A stretch of 64,000 nt of DNA from Oopsacas minuta (Eukaryota > Porifera > Hexactinellida > Lyssacinosida > Leucopsacidae), in assembly GCA_024704765.1 (NCBI GenBank), contig JAKMXF010000221.1, positions 62,001 through 126,000 on the forward strand, read 5' to 3'. A model generated the notes under the pieces. That model made no database searches, had not been told where the DNA came from, and saw only the letters and a program-made list of their open reading frames with translations. Of this stretch, positions 22,020-32,005 are shown piece after piece. The position numbers and the translations under genes are program-made. How positions within the stretch are numbered: position 1 is the stretch's first letter; each line of letters begins with the position of its first letter.

Positions 22020-23154
22020 CTGAAGGGAGTATGTGATGGTAAATTTTATATGTACGTATATCGATAAACCATCGAAAAGTTAATAGGTGATATCCAACAC
22101 TCAAACATTAGAATAATTACATATGGTAAACTTCTCTAATCGTTAACTACAAGCACAATACAATTAATGGCAGTGTATGAGAGCATACAATTAATGGCAG
22201 TGTATGAGAGCATACAATTAATGGCAGTGTATGAGAGCATACAAATTAATGGCAGTGTATGAGAGCATACAAATTAATGGCAGTGTATGAGAGCATACAA
22301 ATTTAATCCATTCGTGCTAGAATCCTTAAATTCTAATTACTGTAGGGTTTGAATTTCTAAAAAAATTCCATATATGAAGTTAGATAACTATGTGAGAATT
22401 AATCGTACAATTATCGTTACAAGTGGGACCTACAAAGATCACGATCAACAAACACAAGTATTATTAATATCTGCTATACAATTGTATTAAATAAAATTCC
22501 TTACATGAAATAATTATCTTTGAATAATCTTCAGAGTAGAAATAAATGCAAAAATAGATAAATATAATACAAAGGGGGAATAATTAAACATATTTATAGT
22601 TGCTGAAGCAAGGGTTAATTCCTAAACAGGACTAAAATAGAATTTTCAGATGTTACAAAAGAGGTAATTTCCAAACACTCAAATATTATTATTAGACTTT
22701 TAGTATTGCACTAGTTACCATTGAATTATTAATAAGCGAATAATGTCTAATTATAGAAACTTATTAAGCAACTATATATTCAATTTTTCATTAATCAGTT
22801 TGGGAATTTGGGATGATGTAAGAGGAATAAGATAGTCGATAGAAATAGCTATAGTCAGCCATAATATTGTTGACACCCCTCCTGTGAGAATTAACTAACT
22901 CTTGTGAACAAGAGATAAAATTCAATCTCCATTTAACTCATCAATGGTGTCTATGTTGTAAAACAGAAATAAAATAATTTAGGGGAGTTGCAAATTGATG
23001 AGGTATTAGGCGGTTCCACTGTACCAGCAAAAGTTTCCAGTGATTGCAAAATATTTGAGACGAAAGCGAAAGTTCCGTTTTAATACCTTAATTTAAATAC
23101 CAGACTAGTAAATGATAATATGAGATTTGACACTATAGCAATCAATCAATCGTT
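22020..23154. other. Gap upstream of LACTB, with minisatellite
   Basis: Probably contains the missing LACTB 5' exon and its intron. Also present are a five-copy minisatellite (22159..22301) and the 3' flank of HAP2. I found no other supported feature. Confidence 0.45.
22159..22301. repeat. Minisatellite, 27-28 bp unit, five copies
   Basis: Five near-identical tandem units each contain AATGGCAGTGTATGAGAGCA. Spacing between copies is 27, 27, 28 and 28 bp; the later units have an extra A (CAAATTAATGG versus CAATTAATGG). Confidence 0.95.
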
Positions 23155-25290
23155 TTAATCTTCAATCAATTCTTTCTTGCTCTTCGATATCTTTAGATAT
23201 TTCTTAACCCCAGTTCTATACTTGTTCAAATCTTCCCTCAATTTATCTCTCTTCTCTCTCTTCTTCCTAATTATAATCCTACATAAAGGAGCTATACAAA
23301 CTAAACAGGGCAAATAGAGGAAGAAGCAAGCACCTAGAAACCAATCCACTGTGTTCTCACTAACTTGATGTCTCTTGTGGTACTTGCTTTTGCTTCCAAG
23401 GAAACTGTCTACGAATCTTCGTCTTCTCCGTTCTTTATCTCTACATAAACAATCCTCAACCAACATTTTCAACACACCTAGCGTTAGCAGTAGCGTAATA
23501 ATCGTGACAATAATCTTAACAGGGTCTTGCATCTGTTTGATTAAAAAGCAGATATAACAAGGAGGTCTAACATAAGTAATATTCAGAGAGTATAGACTTT
23601 CTGAAGAAAAACATTCTGATTGTAACATACTCATATCAAGCGAGGTATTAGCAGTGGTATTAGCAGTGGAATTAAGTGGTAGTGTAGGTTTCGTACTCAT
23701 ACCAGTTTCAGGGGAACATAAACACCCACAAGTAACAGGACAATAACAACTCATCATGGCTGCAAATGTCACCTGTCTACTGTCTGTCACTTTACCTAGA
23801 CTGTCTCTGAGAACAGCTTGACACGAATAGTTAGCATTTATGTCAAGAGTGACAGATACTACAAACTCGACAGTACGTGAATCAGAGGGATTGAGCTCAA
23901 AAGAACGGTCTCCTACAGGTAACACAGCATCATCACAGTTCTCTAGCGATAGCATGAACGTACTAGTAAGGTGACCGCTATTAACTACGGTAACCTTAAC
24001 CTCACCACCCCCTCCAAATGCATGGAAATCCTCTGCATTAGCATCAACAATACGACCAGTAGCAACATTTAGGACATAGCTCACGTTACTAGCTCTGAAC
24101 TCAAGACGTATCTCTGTCGTATGAGTTTCCTGTAGCAAATAACGCAAGTATGTTTTAGAAATCTTTCCATTCTTCTGAGAGACCGTAGATTTTAATTTAC
24201 CGTATGCTGAGGGGAAGTAGATGGGGTTCGTCTTGTTACCCACCGCCCATTTGTCACGTTGCCATATAATGAGAGGAGAGAATTGGAAACAAGAACCCCG
24301 GCTACGGTAACATTTTCTAGGTTGAGATACAAATGCTCTAAACTCAGAACCAAGCTTGTTACAAACATAACTATTCCTCTCGTATCTCGAAGCATCGACT
24401 AGCAACCATTCTCTAGCTCCAGCCTTTACCTGCTTGTGGTTTAGTTGGTTGCTCCGTGGGGTAGGAATAAGCAATATTTTAGAAGACAGGTCAGGTAGTG
24501 TACTGGTCAGGAATAAGCTACCTACACCCTCTACCTTGATGTCAGCAGTAGTTTGCATCAATCTAGATACTCCTATCGCACTAGATAGAGTAGCAGAGTC
24601 CACAGTCTCCCACTTCCCTGTTCCTTTACCGGATCTACGTTGTACCTTAACTTCAATATTATATCTTAACATTGGTGGCCCTGGTTTGTAAACTGAATAC
24701 CATAAGGGGGAATATCTAGGACAGTATGAGATACTACGTTGCCATATCTCATAAGAGGTAAGCTTACGAGAAAATCCCCGTCTATATCTTCTTTGTCCAA
24801 ACCTCTCATCAAATGTGGGGTTGCAACAGAAACCTTTGCTGTTTGGTATCATCTTTCCCTTGAGAGTTTTCTCACCCGGACACATGTCCACATTACACGC
24901 ACTGAGCGGGCTCTTCTTAATTAGTAATGGTTGAGATTCTCTCAATTGATTGTTGACATATTGACGAAGATATTTTAGCGGGTAGTCATAATGCACTGCA
25001 GATTTCCCAACAATAACTCTATACGGATCTAGGAGTCTTATCGATTCTCCGGTTTCATCTTTTGTATCTCTGATGTGGACCATTAGACGAGAGCCTTTAG
25101 CATTGTTAGATTTAACAGCTAGTACTATTACAAATGTGGATTTACAATCGTCAGTAGAAACAGTCATTGAGGAAGTACGTCTGTTGCATATTTGTACCTG
25201 ACTGTTGGAGATGATAGAACAGATGATTGGGTTAAGATATGTAATCAATAAGATAAGTAAGAAGTAAGAACGAGTAATATTATAACTCAT
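23155..25290 (-). CDS. HAP2: HAP2/GCS1 gamete fusogen
   Basis: Class II-type membrane fusogen of male gametes, acting at the sperm surface in plasmogamy in protists, plants and some invertebrates. A single exon of 711 residues. Signal peptide at 1-25 ('YFLLILLITYLNPIICS'). Many paired cysteines follow, and the HAP2-GCS1 domain core is seen as 'LLVDASRYERNSYVCNKLG', 'RAFVSQPRKCYRSRGSCFQ' and 'PLIIWQRDKW'. An Ig-like membrane-proximal region ends in the cluster 'MSCYCPVTCGCLC'. One membrane segment lies at ~600-620 ('VKIIVTIITLLLTLGVLKML'), with a second hydrophobic stretch at ~655-680 and a Lys/Arg-rich cytosolic tail. It is missing from vertebrates, which points to an early-branching animal. 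Confidence 0.93.
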   Translation of the reverse strand: MSYNITRSYFLLILLITYLNPIICSIISNSQVQICNRRTSSMTVSTDDCKSTFVIVLAVKSNNAKGSRLMVHIRDTKDETGESIRLLDPYRVIVGKSAVHYDYPLKYLRQYVNNQLRESQPLLIKKSPLSACNVDMCPGEKTLKGKMIPNSKGFCCNPTFDERFGQRRYRRGFSRKLTSYEIWQRSISYCPRYSPLWYSVYKPGPPMLRYNIEVKVQRRSGKGTGKWETVDSATLSSAIGVSRLMQTTADIKVEGVGSLFLTSTLPDLSSKILLIPTPRSNQLNHKQVKAGAREWLLVDASRYERNSYVCNKLGSEFRAFVSQPRKCYRSRGSCFQFSPLIIWQRDKWAVGNKTNPIYFPSAYGKLKSTVSQKNGKISKTYLRYLLQETHTTEIRLEFRASNVSYVLNVATGRIVDANAEDFHAFGGGGEVKVTVVNSGHLTSTFMLSLENCDDAVLPVGDRSFELNPSDSRTVEFVVSVTLDINANYSCQAVLRDSLGKVTDSRQVTFAAMMSCYCPVTCGCLCSPETGMSTKPTLPLNSTANTTANTSLDMSMLQSECFSSESLYSLNITYVRPPCYICFLIKQMQDPVKIIVTIITLLLTLGVLKMLVEDCLCRDKERRRRRFVDSFLGSKSKYHKRHQVSENTVDWFLGACFFLYLPCLVCIAPLCRIIIRKKREKRDKLREDLNKYRTGVKKYLKISKSKKELIED

Positions 25291-25358
25291 TTGTTAAAAT
25301 TATAAGCTATCATGCAAATATTATGTAAATATTGAGAATAAGAAATAATTTATGAAAA

Positions 25359-25778
25359 CTAACCGTGTTTTTCTTTGAATACCAGAAGTTTTTGATTGGT
25401 TCGTTTCAGTGCTTCTTTCAGCTCTTTTGATAGAGTATCTCTCTTTGGAAGAGAATTTACTGGTCTCTGTTTATTATGGAATTCAGTTTTATCAACCTTA
25501 TCAAGACAAGATGCAACTTGTAATGGCATCTCTCCCTGAAAAAATATTACCTCAATCTCTTTCTTTTTGAAATAGAATAATGCGGCTAATAATCCACAAA
25601 CTATCCCTAGGATAGGAGATACAGGATTGTACCTATTGCTTGACTCTTCATTTTCATTTTGAGAGAATTTCCTCTGTGTAATAATTGGATTATTTTTCAA
25701 AGAGACTGTTTGTGTGAGAATTCTGTAATTTGCTGATGATATATTTATATGAGGTGATAGCTTGGAGTAAACAAACAT
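25359..25778 (-). CDS. Unrecognised 139-residue single-pass membrane protein
   Basis: A single-exon frame between HAP2 and CHCHD7, all on one strand. The N-terminal ~45 residues are Ser/Asn/Arg-rich and nearly acid-free, and end in 'QRKFSQNENEE', which resembles a mitochondrial presequence cut. One membrane helix at ~54-69 ('VSPILGIVCGLLAALFYF') is followed by a Lys patch (KKKEIE). A hydrophilic, partly helical C-terminus 'LSKELKEALKRTNQKLLVFKEKHG' follows. I do not recognise the family. A mitochondrial inner-membrane assembly or scaffold protein is only an inference from the N-terminus and topology. Confidence 0.55.
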   Translation of the reverse strand: MFVYSKLSPHINISSANYRILTQTVSLKNNPIITQRKFSQNENEESSNRYNPVSPILGIVCGLLAALFYFKKKEIEVIFFQGEMPLQVASCLDKVDKTEFHNKQRPVNSLPKRDTLSKELKEALKRTNQKLLVFKEKHG

Positions 25779-25871
25779 CTAAAACATAATTAAGTAGAAT
25801 TGTAGATTAAATAAATTTCGAAATTTTATACCTGAAGAAGAAATGATAAATAACTAGAAAAGAACAAAATA

Positions 25872-26111
25872 TTATTTTAATTTTTTTATTCTTTCTTCTT
25901 CTTCCGTCCAATCTTTGGGACATGGTTTGAGCCCTTCAGTTCTTCTCTCAGATTTAACTTTATTCATCAATTTCTTACACTCCCTGTATGCACGGAAATA
26001 TTTCTGACATTTTGATGGATCATAATTTGATTTAGACATACAGTTGTAAGATGCTTGGGCTTCTTCAGCACACGGGTTATTCCTGGGATCATTGAGTCTG
26101 TTACTATTCAT
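25872..26111 (-). CDS. CHCHD7: CHCHD7 (COX23 family) twin CX9C protein
   Basis: Small mitochondrial intermembrane-space protein imported by the Mia40 relay; the yeast relative Cox23 helps cytochrome-oxidase copper metabolism. 79 residues, a single exon. Twin CX9C motifs form a helical hairpin: 'CAEEAQASYNC' and 'CQKYFRAYREC'. The flanking 'LNDPRNNPC' and 'YDPSKCQKYF' match CHCHD7 (human 'LRDPDINPC', 'YDRERC'), as does 'RRTEGLKPCP'. The length fits the family (85 in human). Confidence 0.95.
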   Translation of the reverse strand: MNSNRLNDPRNNPCAEEAQASYNCMSKSNYDPSKCQKYFRAYRECKKLMNKVKSERRTEGLKPCPKDWTEEEERIKKLK

Positions 26112-26868
26112 TTAATCCAACTACTAGAAGTGTAACTAGTATGGAAAATTGATAATATTCTTTCATAGCCTACCTCAACTCACATTACTCTTACTATGTT
26201 TTGCATGTCCGTCGTGTTTTAGCTTAGGTCTTATGTTGCACTTTGACACGATTACGCACTTACCAAATATTTGCGTTGTAGTATCTACTAGCAATCATAT
26301 TTTAGTATCCTGGCCTGACCGCTCACCTTTTATGGGCTTCCGCCTTCCGAGTTCCGACGGCACTTCATACATCTACCATGATTATTTTGATTATATAACT
26401 AGCTTATTGCGATCAATGATCGCAGGATCACGATCGTTATCTATTTTTGACGATCGGAAGATGATCCATCGCTGATCTTTCTATAAACAGTAATCGAATG
26501 GAAGATCGCGATCATTTTTCCCGAAAAAAATTCCATCATATTTTCGATCGTTTTAAGCAGACATTATTTTACATTCGCGAATCTAGATGCCAAAATGTAT
26601 AATTGTATTTACTAATTTTCATGGTAATCGGACTGGTATATTTCGCATGGCCGCGCGGACGGACGGATGCACGTGACAGAACATCTACCTATTTGAGGTG
26701 CTTATTAATTTCATAAAAGTGATCGTGAACGGAATCGCGATCTCCGGTCATTTTTTAATGAACGATTGTGATCATGATCGCGATCATTAATTTGGTGATC
26801 AACTAATGCCCACTTATTCTGGTATGTTTAAGATAAGTTAGGCCCCAGATTTCATTTTGTCTTGTTGG

Positions 26869-27023
26869 TAGAGGGGCCGTATGGATTACGGATAATGGAT
26901 GTCATGATTATAATCCTTAAAATTCATAATCCATTTGGGATGGATTTGTATTTACAAGGCAAGGGCGGGGGTACAACCCCATATCCATTTGGATTATGAT
27001 TTTAATCCATCCGGCCCCCTCTG
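26869..27023. mobile_element. hAT-like MITE with 8-bp target duplication
   Basis: A 155-bp element. The left end reads TAGAGGGGCCGTATGGATTA. The reverse complement of the right end reads CAGAGGGGGCCGGATGGATT. The flanking 8-mers are CTTGTTGG (26861..26868) and CTCGTTGG (27024..27031), a 7/8 match. No coding capacity. The ends are comparable to, but distinct from, the hAT-like element at 6783. Confidence 0.75.
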
Positions 27024-27254
27024 CTCGTTGGTATTGGTACAATCTTTAGCGAGACGGTCGAATATGGGAGGGGCATTTTCTAGGCTACTATTTCAAGTCA
27101 ATATGGAAATAACTTTATCCGAATACGCTTGTAAATTGTAAAATTCTTAGTGTTCAGTGCAGTGCATTACGTATACACTGAAATACAAACATGGCAGTCT
27201 AGGCAGCATTTCATAATTTATTATCAGTGCGAATACTTCCCTCGCGTTATTTAT

Positions 27255-27425
27255 GGGGCTGTTCAAATCTTACATAACGCAAAATTCCGTAAATTTTGCC
27301 CTCTCCCCTTCCTATGTCATTATGTTGACCTCTTTTTATACAAAATGAATGGGGCTGTAACCGGCTGTCACACTTTGCATACAACCCTCTCCCCTTGGTA
27401 GCATTACGTAACGTTTGAACGGCCC
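27255..27425. mobile_element. GGGGCTGTTC-ended MITE
   Basis: About 171 bp. The left end reads GGGGCTGTTCAAATCTTACA and the reverse complement of the right end GGGCCGTTCAAACGTTACGT, followed on both sides by A/T-AA-GC. The CCCTCTCCCCTT word occurs in both halves. Flanking TAT on each side would fit a short (2-3 bp) duplication. Superfamily uncertain (Harbinger or ISL2EU-like are candidates). It lies ~50 bp before the TRAF-like start codon, so it may form part of that promoter. Confidence 0.65.
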
Positions 27426-27477
27426 TATGCATACTAACTCTACTGTTTCTTCTGCCCCTTTTTCATAGCCTATTCAC

Positions 27478-28455
27478 ATGGCTGATTATGAACCTTCTTC
27501 TTCCATTGAGGAATCAAGTGTTTCTAATATCCTAGTGCATAGGATGTTCCATGGCTGCATCGCTGGATATAAATTAGAACTATTATTGCATGACGATATA
27601 GAGTTAGAACTTGTTTGTCAGCTGTGTAATGGTATGCTAAACGAACCCTTAGAAACTAGTTGTGGGCATGCATTCTGCTCTCACTGCATTGAGATCTATT
27701 CCCTGCAGACACCTGGGATTGTGATTTGTCCAGTAACTGGTTGTTGTGAAGTGTTGCCAGATATTAGTGAGTTGAAAGCTGGACATATTCTGTCGAAACT
27801 TGTCAAGAAACAAAAATTTTCTTGCCCCTTCAAAGGTTGCCTTTGGATTGGTCAATGTGATGAGGCGGGGCAACATGTAGCTTCTTGTTCTCAGAAAAAA
27901 CCTACCTGGGAAATAATACAAGGCCTCGCTTATCAGGTGAATGACCTTGCTACTAACAATTCACAGCTGATCAAGACTATACATAGCTTAGATAGAGAGA
28001 TTCAGTCGATGAATAATCCAGCTTTCTATTGGAAGATACATCATGTTTCAAACGCTGTGTACGGAAAATCAGAGCTATTCAGTCCTACCTTCATGACCGG
28101 TAAATGTGGTTATCAGGCCTGTCTGCATGTTTATATGGGAGGGAATTCTATCGGGAAAGGCACTCACATATCGCTCTACCTCCAATTACAGCTCGGTACT
28201 AACAATGATATATTACCATGGCCTGTCAAATGCAAATTCCTTATTTCGCTTATAAACTTCGCAAAAGATGAACACCATTACACACAGAGTGGGAAAACAG
28301 AGTTTGATGGGACCGGGAAGGGTGTGGGCTATCCAAAATTCATCAGTTGGAGGGACTTACAAAAGACTGAACCAAACAAGAAGTTCTTACTGAATAATTG
28401 TTTAATCCTAAAATGCACACTCACTTCTGATTCTCATATAGCTAACTTGAAATGA
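27478..28455 (+). CDS. TRAF-like RING / zinc-finger / MATH protein
   Basis: A single exon of 325 residues. A RING finger at ~43-90 shows 'CQLCNGMLNEPLETSCGHAFCSHC' and 'CPVTGC', implying E3 ubiquitin ligase activity. A TRAF-type zinc finger at ~115-140 has 'CPFKGCLWIGQCDEAGQHVASC'. A short coiled coil at ~150-180 follows ('LIKTIHSLDREIQSMNN'). A MATH/TRAF-C domain from ~183 shows 'FYWKIHHVSNAV', 'YQACLHVYMGGNSIGKGTH', 'ISLYLQLQLGTND'-like strands and 'NKKFLLNNCLILKC'. The layout RING-ZnF-coiled coil-MATH defines the TRAF family of receptor adaptors (TNFR/IL-1R/TLR signalling). There are fewer zinc fingers than in vertebrate TRAF2-6, so the paralogue is not assigned. Confidence 0.9.
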   Translation: MADYEPSSSIEESSVSNILVHRMFHGCIAGYKLELLLHDDIELELVCQLCNGMLNEPLETSCGHAFCSHCIEIYSLQTPGIVICPVTGCCEVLPDISELKAGHILSKLVKKQKFSCPFKGCLWIGQCDEAGQHVASCSQKKPTWEIIQGLAYQVNDLATNNSQLIKTIHSLDREIQSMNNPAFYWKIHHVSNAVYGKSELFSPTFMTGKCGYQACLHVYMGGNSIGKGTHISLYLQLQLGTNNDILPWPVKCKFLISLINFAKDEHHYTQSGKTEFDGTGKGVGYPKFISWRDLQKTEPNKKFLLNNCLILKCTLTSDSHIANLK

Positions 28456-30126
28456 ATAATTTTAGGTAAATCTTTATTTATTGTAACTTTCGATTTATTT
28501 AGTAATATTTTTACTGATTATTTAAAAAAATCTTTGTATTTACATTCTCGTTACTTATCATTTCCCATCTGTAACAAATCAGTTTAGAGAGCTGGGAATG
28601 AATTCGTATACAGCCCTTATCCTCTTCATCTCTGCTACCCCTCGCTCTATTCACGATGCGAATTATGTCACTACGTCTTAGAGTGTGCGTTCCCTCCTCT
28701 CCCTATCTAGGCGGTGGTTTCTGGTACAGATGGAGATCGCCTCCTTCTGCAGAAAGAATATCATTTCCACCTTCACAGGGATTGCACATAGAATTAGAAT
28801 CCGAGCAATATCCGCTCGACCCTTTACTACAGTCATGATCTTATGCTTCTATACTTTATCTATCATAATATGATAACTCTATTCTGCTTAGAATACCAAT
28901 TATACGTACACTAATGGTTAATGTTAAAGGGGCACTACCTGGTGGATTCCATCCCTCGCTTGTTTTATTGGCGTTAGCTCTAATATTCCATATAATACAA
29001 AGTCAAGCGTGCATGCTCAGTATGTATAGTAGCAATAGGAGGAATGTTGCATGATGTTTAATTAGATATTTCTTAAACTAGAGACAATATCGGATGTAAG
29101 TGGATTTATACACATTATGTAACTCTTCTCCTATAGCTAATGCCATCAAACAGCCACATCCTCCGACAATCGCCACTCAAAACACACCATCCAACACTCC
29201 AGGAGGCCAAGATCAGATCCCAACTTGCCACGTAACGATTGTAACGAATCCAAGAAAGAATCCCAAATTCTCTTCTTATACTCTCTATTAGTGAAGAGAA
29301 TTTGGCATTCTTTCTTGGATTCGTTACGATCGTGACGTGGACTCTGTGAGCATGTACACTCAACTTTTTAATACCTCAATATTTACTTCAGGGATGCTAG
29401 TATCAAAAAATTGGTGAATTTGTGGAGTGAATAAATTGGTCTAAAGCTATGAGGGTCGATCAGCTAATGATAAGGTGGCTACCAACACCCATGTAAAAAG
29501 GTTGAAATTCAAAGTAAATATTTGCCAATTACACATTATAAGAACTTACTAAACATAATTGTATATATAATGCTGGTAGCAGTACACGGTATATTGTATG
29601 ACGTTACTGTATCAGCTAATTCCATCCTGGAGGCAAGACTCTCCTTAAGAATTGTGGAACTAATGCGAGTGGTTATTTCGACAGTATAAGAAGTGGTATG
29701 GGACATACTACTCTGATTAAGGAGAGATTGAATATTCTAGCTGTTGGGATTGAGAGAATACGTTTTTATAATAGCGAATGAATTTCTATTTCATTGTGTT
29801 TTAGGAATAATTCTCTATTGAAGGTTTAACCACCTTTTAGCTTATGTTAAGCCTTAGAGAATTTTAATGGTAAATTATTATATTATTTATGTTTATGATA
29901 ATTGTCTTAATTATGAGTTAGTTTGTGGGGTTTGAGGTGATTTCATTGGGAAAAGAATCTTTTACCGCAATTTGTGCGATTCGGATTATCCATATTCTCT
30001 GATTGTTCAATTTTGGGGCCACTGTGGTCTGAGCCAACTGACTGGGACCACGACAATATTATATTTTAGATTACACTATAACCTGAATAATATATCTGTC
30101 ATAGTACATTATACGTGTATCTGTAT
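28456..30126. other. Intergenic region with long hairpin
   Basis: 1.67 kb between converging TRAF-like and UBA5 genes. It contains a long hairpin at 29228..29340. The rest is AT-rich, with occasional repeat-like words (AAAGGGGCACTACC at about 28927) but no complete element or gene. Confidence 0.5.
29228..29340. repeat. 48-bp-arm inverted repeat forming a hairpin
   Basis: Arms 29228..29275 and 29293..29340 are inverted copies matching at 45 of 48 positions, with a 17-nt loop. The shared core includes CGAATCCAAGAAAGAAT and CCAAATTCTCTTC. One mismatch becomes a G:U pair in RNA. It could be a fold-back MITE remnant or a small-RNA precursor. No target duplication was found. Confidence 0.8.
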
Positions 30127-31502
30127 TTAAGAAATCTTAAGCAGTTCGTTAAGCTCTTCGTTAGTGAGATCTTTCAATTCACAAACTTCAGTCTCATTTT
30201 CTCTCATCTCATCAGCTACTTCCTCAACTACTTCAATATTCCATTCATTATCTTTACTAACTTCTTCTAATTGTATCGATTCGTCTTGTTGAGGAAGAAA
30301 TATATTATTTGACATACAGTTTTCCGAGTTTTTTATTACTTCTTCCTGCCTCTGTAAACACAGCTTAAAACTGCATTTAGGATTTGGCTTAAGACAGTAA
30401 GAAGAGAAGAAATCTTGAATAGAATTATATGCCAATACTTCTGTACACTTCCCGAAACGTAAAATATATTTAAGTGCATTCTGTACTAGCAATCCTGCAA
30501 TGATAGCAGATGTAGTGGGTAGAGAAGCTACACACACTCCTTCCTTCTTCAAACTAGCTTCTAGTCCTGTGGCTACTACCAGAGGAGGAGCACAAGCAAA
30601 GCAGGCTGTTACTCCCGGCACTATGAATTGAATATGACCAGATACCGCATTCTCACTGAGTCCAGACTCTAACCAGGGTACCCGTGCTTCTAGACAGAGC
30701 TGATTGATTGACATACGAGCTGAGAAGTTGTCCACACAACAGAGGACAAGTCGCTGTCTGGAGGGTGTATCTGATTGTATCAATGACAAAATGATGTCAT
30801 AGTTGTCTAGGTTAGTCACATCTAAGTTAAACCCACTAACCTATAGTTATCAATTTATTATGTGGTCCACGCATATATAGTTAAATTTCTTATGTGAATT
30901 ATTAATACTATAAGAATACCTTAACATCTGAGTTGATAATAGTCAGACTCTGTTTAGCAGCCTCCACTTTAGTCATCCCGCTATGTTCTGGTCTATAGAA
31001 CATCCTGTTCATGTTAGCTAGTTCAACACTATCATGGTCTATGAGGATTAGTTCTCCTATACCACATCTAGATAGCATCTCTGCTGCTACTATTCCAATT
31101 CCTCCTACAGTGTATTATACATTAAGTCCCCTTAATGAAAGTTTCCAGTGTATAATATACGTAAGATCTCTTCCAGTTGATTAAATAGATAGATATACGT
31201 ATATGTACCTACTTACCAATTCCTATAATTACGACAGAACATTGTATGATCCTAGTGTAGTCTGAAACCACTCCCATCTTCTGTAGTGCCATCAATCGAC
31301 TGTAACGATTTTCACTGTTTACCTCTCCTGACATACTTCTCTCACACTCATTTGGTATTAGATTGCTGCTTAGTGAGTTTTTGGGATCTTTCATTTGTTG
31401 CATTTCCATCTCTAATTGTTCATTTTCACGTAATAAATTTTGGATTTTTTGCTTGCATGCTCTTAGCTCTTCTTCCAAACCATGTGTAGTAGGATTATCC
31501 AT
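30127..31502 (-). CDS. UBA5: UBA5, UFM1-activating enzyme (E1)
   Basis: Adenylates UFM1 and hands it to UFC1 in the UFMylation pathway. Exons 31217..31502, 30920..31104 and 30127..30840 (GT-AG) give 394 residues (human 404). After an N-terminal coiled coil come '[16 protein letters not shown]', the Rossmann loop 'VVIIGIGGIG' completed across the first junction, and '[17 protein letters not shown]'. Then '[15 protein letters not shown]', '[19 protein letters not shown]', the zinc-binding CXXC-type cysteines ('FACAPP'; 'CSFKLC'), and the catalytic Cys in '[16 protein letters not shown]'. The C-terminal UFM1/LC3-interacting motif is kept as '[11 protein letters not shown]', and the UFC1-binding tail ends '[13 protein letters not shown]'. 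Confidence 0.97.
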
Positions 31503-32005
31503 TTTTTGGCTAAACTTTTCTGTAAAATTAGTTATGTTGATTCACTTAGATTAACAATAAATATTGAGAGTTTAAATTCTTATTTTATTCGTAAATAATT
31601 AATAGCATATTTAATCTACTCACACATTCCTATACCAAAATACAGTGTGACCTTCGCTTTATCCGGAGTTCGTATTAACCGTGTACATGTTAGCTATCTA
31701 GTTTTGTTACTTTAAGCTAAGTTTCAACGAAATTCATAAAAAAATGCCTTACTTTTTTATTTCTATTACAAATTTTTCCACATTCCTCCTACACCAGTTT
31801 AGTTATGTCTATAATTTATGATTCTATACACATTCCAGACTGTTCTTCTTTTTTTGCTATCATAATTGTCCAATACTTATTCCTATTTGATGTTATATAT
31901 GTATAGTTATATCCCGCCAATGATGCTAAATATTATTCAGCAGGATTAACTGCACGTGCTGAGTAAGTATTCTCAAAACTTATTCGTATTTTTCTGAAAT
32001 TTGTT
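31503..32005. other. Intergenic region between divergent UBA5 and bHLH genes
   Basis: 500 bp of AT-rich sequence holding both promoters. A GTGACCTTCGCTTTATCCGG stretch (~31650) resembles a transposon end, but no partner end was found. No TATAAATA-type box was seen. Confidence 0.45.

Larger units (their letters stand above)
26112..27477. other. Intergenic region rich in small inverted-repeat elements
   Basis: Between divergent CHCHD7 and the TRAF-like gene. About 26390..26800 is dense in GATC/CGATCG palindromes (repeated GATCGCGATCAT-like words), probably a decayed element. Two terminal-inverted-repeat elements follow (26869..27023 and 27255..27425). Apparent open frames here fall inside these repeats and are not genes. 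Confidence 0.6.

Noticed and set aside
22020-22104. LACTB start at the ATG at 22104
   Set aside because: The extension lacks family similarity and mitochondrial character, and a strong CTTCAG acceptor with correct phase precedes the homologous region.
26149-27432. Several 60-110 codon frames upstream of the TRAF-like gene
   Set aside because: They overlap transposon-type inverted repeats and show no protein family features.
29100-29363. Open frames on both strands with similar peptides (HVTIVTNPRKN)
   Set aside because: They arise because the DNA is a long inverted repeat; there is no coding signal beyond the hairpin arms.
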